Assembly: GCA_004552155.1 (NCBI GenBank)
Contig: SFPF01000035.1
Coordinates: 1 to 24,464, forward strand
Direction of reading: 5' to 3'
Length of the DNA: 24,464 nucleotides
DNA from: Bacteroidales bacterium
GTDB taxonomy: Bacteria; Bacteroidota; Bacteroidia; Bacteroidales; Bacteroidaceae
The notes beneath the pieces are model-generated. The model saw only the letters and a program-made list of their open reading frames with translations, did no database searches and was not told the DNA's origin. The translations under genes and the position numbers were made by a program. Position 1 is the first letter of the stretch; every line of letters starts with the position of its first letter. This document shows, in pieces, positions 17,891 through 24,464 of the stretch.

Positions 17891-19432
17891 ATGAGAAAAC
17901 TTTTCCTTGCTGCGGTAGCAGCTTTCGCCGTATCGGCATCATCTTATGCCGGCGGCTACCTCACAAACACGAACCAGAATGCTTCCTACCTGCGCAACCC
18001 CGCACGCCTCGCTACCTTCGAGCTCGACGGCGCGTACAGCAACCCTGCCGGCTTGGCATGGATTGGCGAGGGCTGGCACTTCATGTTCAACTGGCAGAAT
18101 GCCGCGCAAACCCGCAAGATCACTTCTACCTTTGCCCCCTTTGCACAGAACGTAAACCAGTTCGGCAACCCCACGAAGACCTTTAAGGGCGAGGCTTCCG
18201 CGCCGTTCATTCCCTCGCTCGACGTGGCTTATCAGAAAGGCAAGTTTACTGCCTCGATGCACTTCGGCATCACGGGTGGCGGCGGCAAGGCCACGTTCAA
18301 CGAAGGCCTGCCTATGTTTGAGGCTCCTGTTTCGGTAATCCCCAATATGCTTTCTGCTGCCGGCATTCCCGCCGATGCCTATTCCGCAGAAATGTATATG
18401 AACGGCCGCCAATATATTTATGGCGTGCAGGTCGGCGTCACCTATAAATTCTTTGAAAACAAGGGCGCAGCCAAGCACGGTCTGTCCATGCACCTCGGCG
18501 CACGCATGAACTTTGCCAGCAACCACTACGAAGGTTATCTGAAAAACATCAGCGCACGCGTGGGCGGCAATATGGTTACGCTTAGCCCGTATTTTTCGAA
18601 CCAATCTGCCGAACTGGCCACAAAGGCAGAGCAAGCCACAAACGCTGCACAACAATATACAATGCTCGCAGATGCTACCGCAGACGCAACCTTGAAAGCA
18701 CAATATCAGGCAATGGCCGCACAATATGCCGCAGGTGCCGAGAAAGCACAAGCAGGTGCTCAAACCATGACCGGTCTTTCTCAAAAAACTGCCGATATAG
18801 CGCTCGACTGCGACCAAAAGGGTTGGGGCATTGCGCCGATTATCGGCTTGGACTACCGCGTTGGCAACCTCAACATCGGTGCACGCTATGAATTCCAAAC
18901 GAATATGAACATCGAAAACAAGACTACGGTGAACACCACGGGCGTTGAGTCGTTTGCCCACGGCGTGAACACGCCCAACGATATTCCCGGCATTCTCGCC
19001 ATCGGCGCACAGTATCAGGTGCTACCTAAATGGCGCCTCATGGCTGGTTGGAATTGCTACTTCGACAAGAAAGCCGGCATGAGCGGCGGCAAGCAGAAAA
19101 CCCTCACCCACAACACGCACGAAATTACCGTGGGTACGGAAGTCGACGTCGTGGATCGCCTCACGCTTAGCGGCGGTTTCCAAAACACGGACTACGGCTT
19201 GAGCGATACTTTCCAGAGCGACCTGAGTTTCAGTTGCGACTCTTACTCACTCGGCTTCGGCTTGAAAGTTAAGATTACGAAGAAATGGACCGCCAACGCC
19301 GCTTACTTCTGGACGACCTATAAGGACTACACCAAGGCTTCCGAAAACTACAACGGCACGGGCCTGCACGGCGTCGACGTTTACAGCCGCACGAACAAGG
19401 TGTTCGGCGTGGGTATCACCTACGACCTCTAA
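17891..19432 (+). CDS. FadL/OmpP1-family outer membrane protein
   Basis: The family forms 14-stranded outer-membrane barrels that let hydrophobic compounds such as long-chain fatty acids in. The 513 residues begin with a signal peptide (MRKLFLAAVAAFAVSASSYA, cleaved before Gly21), then a hatch-like N-terminus with NASYLRNPAR and AYSNPAGLAW. Alternating amphipathic strands follow, ending in GVGITYDL with a terminal hydrophobic residue as in barrels. Residues ~236-300 are a Gln/Ala-rich helical insert between barrel strands, unusual in composition. The substrate is not evident; no fatty acid genes are nearby. It has its own promoter and terminator, so it is monocistronic. Confidence 0.88.
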   Translation: MRKLFLAAVAAFAVSASSYAGGYLTNTNQNASYLRNPARLATFELDGAYSNPAGLAWIGEGWHFMFNWQNAAQTRKITSTFAPFAQNVNQFGNPTKTFKGEASAPFIPSLDVAYQKGKFTASMHFGITGGGGKATFNEGLPMFEAPVSVIPNMLSAAGIPADAYSAEMYMNGRQYIYGVQVGVTYKFFENKGAAKHGLSMHLGARMNFASNHYEGYLKNISARVGGNMVTLSPYFSNQSAELATKAEQATNAAQQYTMLADATADATLKAQYQAMAAQYAAGAEKAQAGAQTMTGLSQKTADIALDCDQKGWGIAPIIGLDYRVGNLNIGARYEFQTNMNIENKTTVNTTGVESFAHGVNTPNDIPGILAIGAQYQVLPKWRLMAGWNCYFDKKAGMSGGKQKTLTHNTHEITVGTEVDVVDRLTLSGGFQNTDYGLSDTFQSDLSFSCDSYSLGFGLKVKITKKWTANAAYFWTTYKDYTKASENYNGTGLHGVDVYSRTNKVFGVGITYDL

Positions 19433-19459
19433 ACTGGATTTATAGAATAATACAAAAGG

Positions 19460-19503
19460 AAATGGGATGCGCCCCGCGAGGTGCATCCCATTTATTTGTT
19501 TTT
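19460..19503. terminator. Bidirectional terminator between convergent genes
   Basis: AAATGGGATGC (19460-19470) and GCATCCCATTT (19483-19493) form a perfect 11-bp stem. ATTTGTTTTT follows on the plus strand, and an A-rich run lies on the other side. It sits between the FadL-like gene (+) and the OmpH-like gene (-), so it probably ends both transcripts. Confidence 0.85.
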
Positions 19504-19515
19504 CAGTGTTGAAAG

Positions 19516-20118
19516 TTATTTCTTCTTGTATCGCTTGTTCAAACCGTTGATTACTTCATCGGTAATGTCGAGGCTCTTGTCAGCATAGAGCATATTGTCG
19601 CCGCTCTTCGAGAGAATCATTTTGTAGCGGCGGTCTTTGTTGTACTCTTTCAAGAAATTGTTGAGGCTGTCGCGCAGGGTTTGCTGATAGGCATTGGTTG
19701 CCTCTGCCATTTGCGTTTCAAGTTGTTCCTGGAACTTTTGCAGTTGGAGTTGCTGATTTTGCAGGGCTCCTTGCGCCTTATTGAAGTCTGCCTCATTGGT
19801 GAAACCGCCCGACTGATACTTCTTTTGGAATTGCTCGGCGGCAGTCTGCAAGGCACGCTCCTTTGCTGCAAGTTGCTGGCGGAAGTTGTTGTGCTTGGCT
19901 TCAAGTTCTTTCTGTCCGTCGATGCAGAACTGGTATGCCGTGGCAAGGCTGTCCACTTCAACGAAAGCAATCTCGCTGCCCTTTGCAGCGGCCTCTGCCT
20001 TGGGCAGACCCGAACCGCCTTTCACCTTGTCGGCGGGATTATCGCCTTTCTTGCAAGATACCATGGCCATTGTTGCGACGAGGCACAAGCCCGTGGCCAT
20101 ACGCATAAACTTTTTCAT
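19516..20118 (-). CDS. OmpH/Skp-like lipoprotein
   Basis: Skp/OmpH proteins are periplasmic chaperones that hold unfolded outer-membrane proteins. This 200-residue member starts with a lipoprotein signal, the lipobox ending in Cys22 (AMVSCKK), so it is likely anchored to a membrane, unlike soluble Escherichia coli Skp. After a strand (EIAFVEVDSLATAYQF) a long coiled coil spans ~70-150, rich in Gln, Glu and Lys, the Skp tentacle. The C-terminal strand-helix (KMILSKSGDNMLYADKSLDITDEVINGLNKRY) matches the family core. The small membrane protein gene upstream ends 14 nt before, so the two share a transcript. It lies beside a large outer-membrane porin, which fits the role but proves nothing. Confidence 0.88.
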   Translation of the reverse strand: MKKFMRMATGLCLVATMAMVSCKKGDNPADKVKGGSGLPKAEAAAKGSEIAFVEVDSLATAYQFCIDGQKELEAKHNNFRQQLAAKERALQTAAEQFQKKYQSGGFTNEADFNKAQGALQNQQLQLQKFQEQLETQMAEATNAYQQTLRDSLNNFLKEYNKDRRYKMILSKSGDNMLYADKSLDITDEVINGLNKRYKKK

Positions 20119-20132
20119 TTTGTTCTATTGGG

Positions 20133-20330
20133 TTAGTTGTGATTCTTTTTTATTCCCTTACCCCGCATCTCGGCGTCCATGGCGCGGGCGCATTTTATGC
20201 CGCGCCGGTGCAGCTCCTTGTTGCCCTCCACATGGGTATGCACGAACTCGCGCCCCACAAACAGGCGCACCGAAAGCAATGCCACGCAGACGGCAACGAT
20301 GCCGAGCACAATGAGGAACAATTTTATCAT
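20133..20330 (-). CDS. Small single-pass membrane protein
   Basis: The 65-residue protein has one transmembrane helix at residues 2-24 (IKLFLIVLGIVAVCVALLSVRLF). A basic, His-containing tail follows: EFVHTHVEGNKELHRRGIKCARAMDAEMRGKG. I recall similar short proteins in Bacteroidales, with the same HTHV ... GI.C pattern, of unknown role. The single Cys in GIKCARAMD could matter. It precedes the OmpH-like gene by 14 nt in the same direction, which supports it being real. No promoter box is clear upstream, where a palindromic element begins within 31 nt. Confidence 0.65.
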   Translation of the reverse strand: MIKLFLIVLGIVAVCVALLSVRLFVGREFVHTHVEGNKELHRRGIKCARAMDAEMRGKGIKKNHN

Positions 20331-20360
20331 GTGTTAATTATACAAACGATGTGATTGAAT

Positions 20361-20605
20361 TAGGTATTAAGTGCCTGGAAGGCACTACAAAAGCGTAGCT
20401 TTTTGATAACCGGGGACGAAGTCCTCGGACAGACGAAGCGAGGACGATGTGCCTGGAAGGCACTACGCCAAAGGACATGCACTTATTTACATTTCCACAG
20501 GCGTACTGCCTTCCAGGCAGAATCATTGCTATAGTCTTCCCCGAGGACTTCGTCCCCGGTTACCGTCGCTTCGCTCCGTACTGCCTTCCAGGCAGTTAAT
20601 ACCTT
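20361..20605. repeat. Nested palindromic intergenic element 1
   Basis: This fills most of the 318-nt gap between the small membrane protein and the small basic protein. The motif GTGCCTGGAAGGCAC or its relative CTGCCTTCCAGGCAG occurs four times (20370-20386, 20449-20463, 20506-20520, 20581-20595), each a hairpin. A perfect 20-bp inverted pair lies at 20409-20428 and 20541-20560, itself nearly palindromic. The ends TAGGTATTAA (20361-20370) and TTAATACCTT (20596-20605) are inverted copies with 9 of 10 matches. The layout resembles a MITE or REP-like unit. I see no reliable coding frame in it. Confidence 0.8.
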
Positions 20606-20648
20606 AATCATATTAATTGTTCAATAGACAAGTAAACGAGTTGCCCGA

Positions 20649-20858
20649 TTATTTCTTATGTCTATTGGCGCGGCGGCGGCGTATTTCGGCTTTCATCTTC
20701 GCCGAGCCGGAGCCGTGTGCGCCGGTGATATACTTTTTCTTCTTGGCCTTGGTCTTCACCTTGCCTTCCTTTTCAGCGGGTGCACGGAGTTTCGCGCCGC
20801 GAAAGGCGATGCCGCCCATGATGGCCTGCGTTATTTCTTCGTCGCCTGCTTTTCTCAT
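20649..20858 (-). CDS. Small, very basic protein of unknown function
   Basis: The 69-residue frame starts at an ATG 11 nt downstream of the AICAR formyltransferase stop, with an AGAAAG stretch before it, and runs in the same direction. The N-terminal half (MRKAGDEEITQAIMGGIAFRG) could form a helix. The C-terminal half is loaded with Lys, Arg and His, including AEIRRRRANRHKK at the end. This suggests a nucleic-acid-binding or ribosome-associated small protein, but I do not recognise a family. Its operon-like position makes it more credible than a chance frame. Confidence 0.5.
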   Translation of the reverse strand: MRKAGDEEITQAIMGGIAFRGAKLRAPAEKEGKVKTKAKKKKYITGAHGSGSAKMKAEIRRRRANRHKK

Positions 20859-20869
20859 AGTCTTTCTGA

Positions 20870-22051
20870 TTAATGGTGGAACAGGCGCACGCCGGTGAAG
20901 GCCATGGCAATGCCGTACTTATTGCAGGTTTCGATAACATGGTCGTCGCGCACGCTGCCGCCGGCCTGAGCCACGTAGGCCACGCCGCTCTTATGCGCCC
21001 GCTCGATATTGTCGCCGAAGGGGAAGAAAGCGTCCGAGCCGAGCGCAACGCCCGTGTTCTTGGCAATCCATTCTTTCTTTTCCTCGCGCGTAAGCGGTTC
21101 GGGGCGTTCGGTGAAGAACTGCTGCCAAGCTCCTTCTGCCAAAACGTCTTCGTAGTCGTCGGAAATATAGATGTCGATGGTGTTGTCGCGATCGGCGCGG
21201 CGTATCTTCTCCACCCAAGGCAGGTTCATCACCTTCGGGTGCTGGCGCAGCCACCAGATGTCGGCCTTGTTGCCGGCAAGGCGCGTGCAGTGAATGCGAC
21301 TCTGCTGTCCCGCGCCGATGCCGATGGCTTGTCCGTCCTTGGCGTAGCACACGGAGTTGCTCTGCGTATATTTCAGCGTGATGAGGGCAATGCGCAGGTC
21401 GCGGATAGCCTCGGGCGTGAAGGTCTTGTTGTCGGTGGGAATGTTTTCAAAGAGGGCATCGGAGGTAAGGTCGATGTTGTTGCGTCCCTGCTCGAAGGTA
21501 ATGCCGAACACCTGCTTGCGCTCCAAAGATTCGGGGCGGTAAGCGGGGTCGATTTTAAGGATACAATACGTGCCCTTGCGCTTGGCGCGGAGCACTTCGA
21601 GGGCTTCTTCCGTAAAGTCGGGGGCAATCACGCCGTCGCTCACTTCGCGCTTGATGAGCAGTGCCGTGGCAAGGTCGCAGGTATCGGAAAGGGCGATGAA
21701 ATCGCCGTACGACGACATGCGGTCTGCGCCGCGAGCGCGGGCGTAAGCCGTGGCGATGGGCGTGAGCGGTTCTGTGAGGTCGTCCACAAAGTATATTTTG
21801 CGCAGCGTTTCGCTCATGGGCAGCCCTACTGCCGCGCCGGCGGGCGACACGTGCTTGAACGATGTGGCGGCGGGCAGGCCTGTGGCAGCTTTCAGTTCGC
21901 TCACAAGTTGCCAGCCGTTGAGGGCATCGAGGAAGTTGATGTAACCCGGACGACCGCCGAGCACTTCGATGGGCAATTCGCCGTTCTCAATAAAAATACG
22001 CGCCGGTTTCTGATTGGGATTGCAGCCGTATTTGAGTTCTAACTCTTTCAT
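20870..22051 (-). CDS. AICAR formyltransferase, stand-alone (PurH C-terminal domain type)
   Basis: The enzyme adds a formyl group from 10-formyltetrahydrofolate to AICAR, the ninth step of purine synthesis. At 393 residues it has only the transformylase part of PurH; the IMP cyclohydrolase domain is not attached. This single-domain form is known in Clostridia and Bacteroidetes. Diagnostic stretches are FKHVSPAGAAVG, ADRMSSYGDFIALSD, TQSNSVCYAKDGQAIGIGAG, SDAFFPFGDNIERAHKSGV and the C-terminal MAFTGVRLFHH. IMP cyclohydrolase must come from elsewhere in the genome. The ATG at 22051 gives the expected MKELELKYGCNPNQKP. The PqqD-like gene ends 20 nt upstream, so they are probably co-transcribed. 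Confidence 0.93.
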   Translation of the reverse strand: MKELELKYGCNPNQKPARIFIENGELPIEVLGGRPGYINFLDALNGWQLVSELKAATGLPAATSFKHVSPAGAAVGLPMSETLRKIYFVDDLTEPLTPIATAYARARGADRMSSYGDFIALSDTCDLATALLIKREVSDGVIAPDFTEEALEVLRAKRKGTYCILKIDPAYRPESLERKQVFGITFEQGRNNIDLTSDALFENIPTDNKTFTPEAIRDLRIALITLKYTQSNSVCYAKDGQAIGIGAGQQSRIHCTRLAGNKADIWWLRQHPKVMNLPWVEKIRRADRDNTIDIYISDDYEDVLAEGAWQQFFTERPEPLTREEKKEWIAKNTGVALGSDAFFPFGDNIERAHKSGVAYVAQAGGSVRDDHVIETCNKYGIAMAFTGVRLFHH

Positions 22052-22071
22052 ATATTTATTTAAGTATAAGA

Positions 22072-22338
22072 TTATTCCAATACGCCGATTTCAGCAAGTT
22101 CTTTGAGGAAGGCCGACACTTCGCGGCGCATCTGCGCCTCGTCGCCCTCGTAGAGGTCGAGGAATTTTGCTATCAAATCTTCTTCGTTCGTTGCGCCTTC
22201 AAGCAGCAGGTTCCATATATCTGCGCCTGTTTCGTTCACGCTGATAAGTTTGGTGAAATCAAGGTTTTCAAGCCCGGAGGCAATGATCACCTTTTCGCCG
22301 CAAACGTCGCGCAGCTCAAATCCTTTCTTAATATTCAT
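22072..22338 (-). CDS. PqqD-family peptide carrier-like protein
   Basis: PqqD proteins bind ribosomally made precursor peptides and present them to modifying enzymes (RiPP recognition element fold). The 88 residues show the family pattern: a beta-strand N-terminus (FELRDVCGEKVIIAS), LISVNETGADIWNLLLEGAT, then two helices with EEDLIAKFLDLYEGDEAQMRREVSAFLKELAEIGVLE. Upstream on the same strand lie an S26-type peptidase and an HprK-like kinase, and downstream the AICAR formyltransferase. No radical SAM partner or precursor peptide is visible in the window. A 480-nt gap holding a palindromic element separates it from the peptidase. Family assignment is strong; biological role is open. Confidence 0.85.
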   Translation of the reverse strand: MNIKKGFELRDVCGEKVIIASGLENLDFTKLISVNETGADIWNLLLEGATNEEDLIAKFLDLYEGDEAQMRREVSAFLKELAEIGVLE

Positions 22339-22403
22339 ATTTATAGGTTTCTAATTGGTTGTTGCGAATTATATTAAACGGGTTATATCAGTTGGTTGAA
22401 TGA

Positions 22404-22775
22404 GACAAAAACAATCAAAACCGCTTGTCCTGTGTGGGCCTAACGGCTCGCCTTATCCGATTAAGCCTCAGCCTAAAAGTCTGCCGACTTTTGTCTGTTG
22501 CTTAATCTGCTAAGGCTGCGGTCGGTTTCCGACCGCCCACACAGGACAAGCAAAAAACAGAAAAAAGTAAAGCATTTCGTCCTCATGGTTTATGAAAAAA
22601 GTAGACATCCACTTTTTTCTGTTTTTTGCTTGCTGCGTTTGAAGCGGGCGGGAACCGACCGCAGCCGCAGGGATTAAGGGCGAGCGTGAGCCGTTTAGGC
22701 TCACAGGCTCGGCGTTAAGACTGGCGGCGTGCCCTCGGGCTTCAAACGGGGCAAGCGGTTTTTATGGTTTTTGTC
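22404..22775. repeat. Nested palindromic intergenic element 2, MITE-like
   Basis: It occupies most of the 480-nt gap between the PqqD-like gene and the S26-type peptidase gene. The 24-nt ends, 22404-22427 and 22752-22775, are inverted copies with two mismatches. Inside are a perfect 17-bp inverted pair (22423-22439 / 22535-22551), a perfect 22-bp pair (22547-22568 / 22611-22632), a 10-bp pair (22636-22645 / 22739-22748) and small hairpins at 22475-22492, 22518-22536 and 22686-22704. Further inverted similarity (GGTTGAAT at 22394-22401, ATTCAACC at 22790-22797) lies outside. No transposase or reliable coding frame is present. Confidence 0.8.
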
Positions 22776-22819
22776 AAAATCAACAACAAATTCAACCTAC
22801 ATGTAAAGTCATATATCCC

Positions 22820-23308
22820 CTACTCCTCCGGCAAATGCCGCACGGGAAAGAGTTTGAGCCACACGCGGCGGTGCAGCGCCAGCAGATAGCGGCGCATGGG
22901 GTCGAGGTGCATCCAGAGATAAGAGTAGACGCGCCACTTGAGTGTAGTGAGCGGCTCCACTTCTTCGCGCCCCTTGCGCATGAAGCCCGTCGCGATGCCC
23001 ACCACATTCTGCACGCGGCAGTGCTCCGTGCCGAAGGCGTTGCCGTCGCCTTTGAGCGTGAGGCAATCGCCCTCGCGGCGCACGAGGCGATGCAGCACGT
23101 AAACGCGTTCCGACACCTCTGCCAGTATCACATCGCCGGGTTTCAAGGCTTCTGGAGCGAAGGGGGCAAGCACCACCTTATCGCGCAAGTGCTCAAGATA
23201 CGGGCGCATGCTGTAACCCTTGACGCGAAACGTGGCGGTCTGTCCGGCATCAATGGCGCGCTTGATTTCGCCTACGAAAATGTGATTGGGGAGGGTCTTT
23301 ATCGGCAT
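22820..23308 (-). CDS. S24/S26-type peptidase, signal-peptidase-like with Ser/His
   Basis: The protein resembles type I signal peptidases of the S26 clan. From the ATG at 23308 it has 162 residues; an in-frame ATG at 23344 would overlap the upstream gene by 25 nt. The nucleophile is Ser33 in VKGYSMRPYL. A VYVLHRLV strand puts His73 where bacterial LepB has its catalytic Lys, as in the SipW/eukaryotic-type enzymes. KGDGN (86-90) matches a late conserved box. No clear N-terminal membrane anchor is seen; a hydrophobic WRVYSYLWM helix lies at ~123-131. Between an HprK-like kinase and a PqqD-like protein, it may cleave a leader peptide. This role is inferred. Confidence 0.82.
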   Translation of the reverse strand: MPIKTLPNHIFVGEIKRAIDAGQTATFRVKGYSMRPYLEHLRDKVVLAPFAPEALKPGDVILAEVSERVYVLHRLVRREGDCLTLKGDGNAFGTEHCRVQNVVGIATGFMRKGREEVEPLTTLKWRVYSYLWMHLDPMRRYLLALHRRVWLKLFPVRHLPEE

Positions 23309-23319
23309 TGTTTTTATAC

Positions 23320-24225
23320 TTATCGTGTCACCGCAGCATGGCAAATCCGCGCTGCTTCTTCGTCGGGCAAACAGTGCAGGGTGAAGATACCCGTCTGCTT
23401 GGCAATGCCGAACGACAACTGCAACATACGGGTATAAAAATCTGTATCCCAGCGCATCCCGGAAGCAGAACCGATAATAGATGCTCCGCTCAAAGGCGGT
23501 TGCATCCGTTCTATTTTATTCTCGGGTGCTTGAAACAGGCGCACGAATGCACCCACGGGCACACTGCGGTTGATGTAGCAAGGCGTCTTGCCGCTCCACG
23601 GCGTGCCGAACACGCGCACCGTGCCGTCGTGCATGAGGCGCACCACGGGGTTGTCGTCGTTGAGCAATGCCGTGTCGGGGATAAATTTCAGCCAAAGGCG
23701 CGAGTGCGTGCTTTTGCCCGTGCCGCTCTTTCCTTGGAATATGTAGCCCTTCCCGCTGTGCTCTACCACAGATGCGTGGAGCAGCAAAGCGTTGGCTTCG
23801 AGTGCTGTAAGGGCATAGAGCATCATGACAACATTGCCCAAGGCATAACTTTGCGTATCCTTGCCGCCGAATATTTCGGCGCGTGCCTGCCGCCAGTCTT
23901 CCGAGGCATGCAGGATAGCCGCCAGCGAGTGCGGGTGGGTGTAGATGCGAATGCCGTGTCCGCCCTGCGGTTCGGCGTAAAATTCCTGAATGATATCAGG
24001 TTCGTCGAACGTGTGCAGCAGCCGGCCTTCGGCAGGTGCAGGCACATCGCACTCGCCTGCTATATGCACGAAGAGTTCAAACAAAGGCGCATCGTCTGTC
24101 GCGTCTTTTTCAAAGAAAAGGCGGTAAGAAGGCATCAGTTTCTGCAGTTCGGGAACCGATGCGTCCGAACTTACCGAAAACTTTAACCCGGCAACTCTAA
24201 AATGCAAAGTATTAGCGTTTTCCAC
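23320..24225 (-). CDS. HPr kinase-like protein
   Basis: The C-terminal half resembles the P-loop domain of HPr kinase/phosphorylase: LLHASVVE (149-156), Walker A GKSGTGKST (165-173), LNDDNPVV and GTPWSGK (207-213). The usual HprK N-terminal domain is not recognised; residues 1-140 are a separate beta-rich region with FRVAGLKFSVSS. HprK-like proteins of this kind occur beside PqqD proteins, and one acts as a precursor-peptide serine kinase in the paeninodin lasso-peptide pathway (established knowledge). The 301-residue frame begins with GTG at 24225, overlapping the upstream gene by 14 nt and preceded by AGAGGAAGAG; no ATG fits. The S26-type peptidase follows after 11 nt. The substrate is unknown. 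Confidence 0.82.
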   Translation of the reverse strand: MENANTLHFRVAGLKFSVSSDASVPELQKLMPSYRLFFEKDATDDAPLFELFVHIAGECDVPAPAEGRLLHTFDEPDIIQEFYAEPQGGHGIRIYTHPHSLAAILHASEDWRQARAEIFGGKDTQSYALGNVVMMLYALTALEANALLLHASVVEHSGKGYIFQGKSGTGKSTHSRLWLKFIPDTALLNDDNPVVRLMHDGTVRVFGTPWSGKTPCYINRSVPVGAFVRLFQAPENKIERMQPPLSGASIIGSASGMRWDTDFYTRMLQLSFGIAKQTGIFTLHCLPDEEAARICHAAVTR

Positions 24226-24464
24226 CTCTTCCTCTGTTGGGCTTATTCATATTGTCAGACGGCCTTCCATCAGGCACATCTGCTTTTTTCTTCTTTTTCT
24301 TAGAAGCCTTCTCCGGCATTTCTCCCAGATAGGAGTTATGCGTGCGCTCATCATTGGGCACCCACACGAATTTAAATTCCTCGGCGGCAATTTCCGTCAG
24401 TCGGAGCGACTTGTCGTTGTTGACGCGGCGGCGGATCTTAAGGTATTGCTTTTCCAGTTTCGCC
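24212..24464 (-). CDS. C-terminal end of an unidentified protein, truncated by the window
   Basis: The frame is open from the right edge to a TAA at 24212-24214, about 83 codons. The visible part has a folded-looking stretch (LEKQYLKIRRRVNNDKSL, then EEFKFVWVPNDERTHNSYLG). A tail of consecutive lysines and a Gly/Arg-rich end (NKPNRGRGGKR) follow. I do not recognise the family. It overlaps the HprK-like start by 14 nt and so is probably co-transcribed with it. The basic, low-complexity tail suggests contact with nucleic acid or membrane surface, but this is a guess. Confidence 0.55.
   Translation of the reverse strand, partial: AKLEKQYLKIRRRVNNDKSLRLTEIAAEEFKFVWVPNDERTHNSYLGEMPEKASKKKKKKADVPDGRPSDNMNKPNRGRGGKR

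Noticed and set aside
20338..20526. 62-codon minus-strand frame within palindromic element 1
   Set aside because: Its translation only reflects the repeated palindromes (two copies of a VVPSRH string); there is no sign of selection for protein.
20361..20605. CRISPR array
   Set aside because: The repeats are 13-17-nt palindromes in both orientations with irregular gaps and no cas gene nearby.
20873..22042. Long plus-strand open frame opposite the AICAR formyltransferase
   Set aside because: It is an antisense shadow of a clearly recognised enzyme, with no family similarity of its own.
22510..22704. 64-codon minus-strand frame, considered as a precursor peptide for the PqqD/HprK set
   Set aside because: It lies wholly inside the inverted-repeat element and its residues follow from the palindromes, so it is not a credible precursor.

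Overview
The window reads as a metagenomic contig from a Bacteroidales bacterium, probably Prevotellaceae-like, with a short foreign left end. The evidence for Bacteroidales is the gene order (DUF1599 gene, DoxX-family gene, tpiA, SPOR gene, folE, then tig-clpP-clpX and recQ), promoters of the TTTG / TAnnTTTG type, the general lack of Shine-Dalgarno sites, Ser-type sulfatase, OmpH-like lipoprotein and FadL-like porin genes. Positions ~84-717 differ: a pyrH 3' end and an frr 5' part with a strong Shine-Dalgarno, like a gut Clostridia (Faecalibacterium-type) genome. They are fused in frame to a Bacteroidetes valS at a point where both proteins would read Asp-Gly-Arg. I read this as an assembly chimera. 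Bases 1-83 look like a third fragment.

Layout. 1-720: chimeric left end. 709-3297: valS lacking its N-terminus. 3322-7004: frameshifted DUF1599 gene, DoxX/thioredoxin-like membrane protein, tpiA, SPOR protein, folE. 7160-10590: trigger factor and the ClpP/ClpX protease, with a terminator-like hairpin between tig and clpP. 10718-12250: a secreted sulfatase lying between clpX and recQ. 12349-14445: recQ. 14583-16238: glnS. 16359-17751: a frameshifted TPR gene. 17891-19432: FadL-type porin. From 19516 onward genes are on the minus strand: OmpH/Skp-like lipoprotein, small membrane protein, small basic protein, a single-domain AICAR formyltransferase, PqqD-like protein, S26-type peptidase, HprK-like kinase, and the C-terminal end of an unidentified protein. 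Two large palindromic intergenic elements (20361-20605 and 22404-22775) interrupt the minus-strand block.

Two themes deserve attention. First, five plus-strand genes (valS, DUF1599, recQ, glnS, TPR) show what look like small deletions of 6 to ~80 nt, some at nearly invariant positions. Together with the chimeric end this suggests an unreliable consensus, although real lesions cannot be excluded from sequence alone. Second, HprK-like kinase + S26-type Ser/His peptidase + PqqD-like carrier is a compact set that resembles peptide-modification (RiPP, lasso-peptide-like) machinery, without a visible precursor or radical SAM enzyme. It is the best candidate here for an uncharacterised system.
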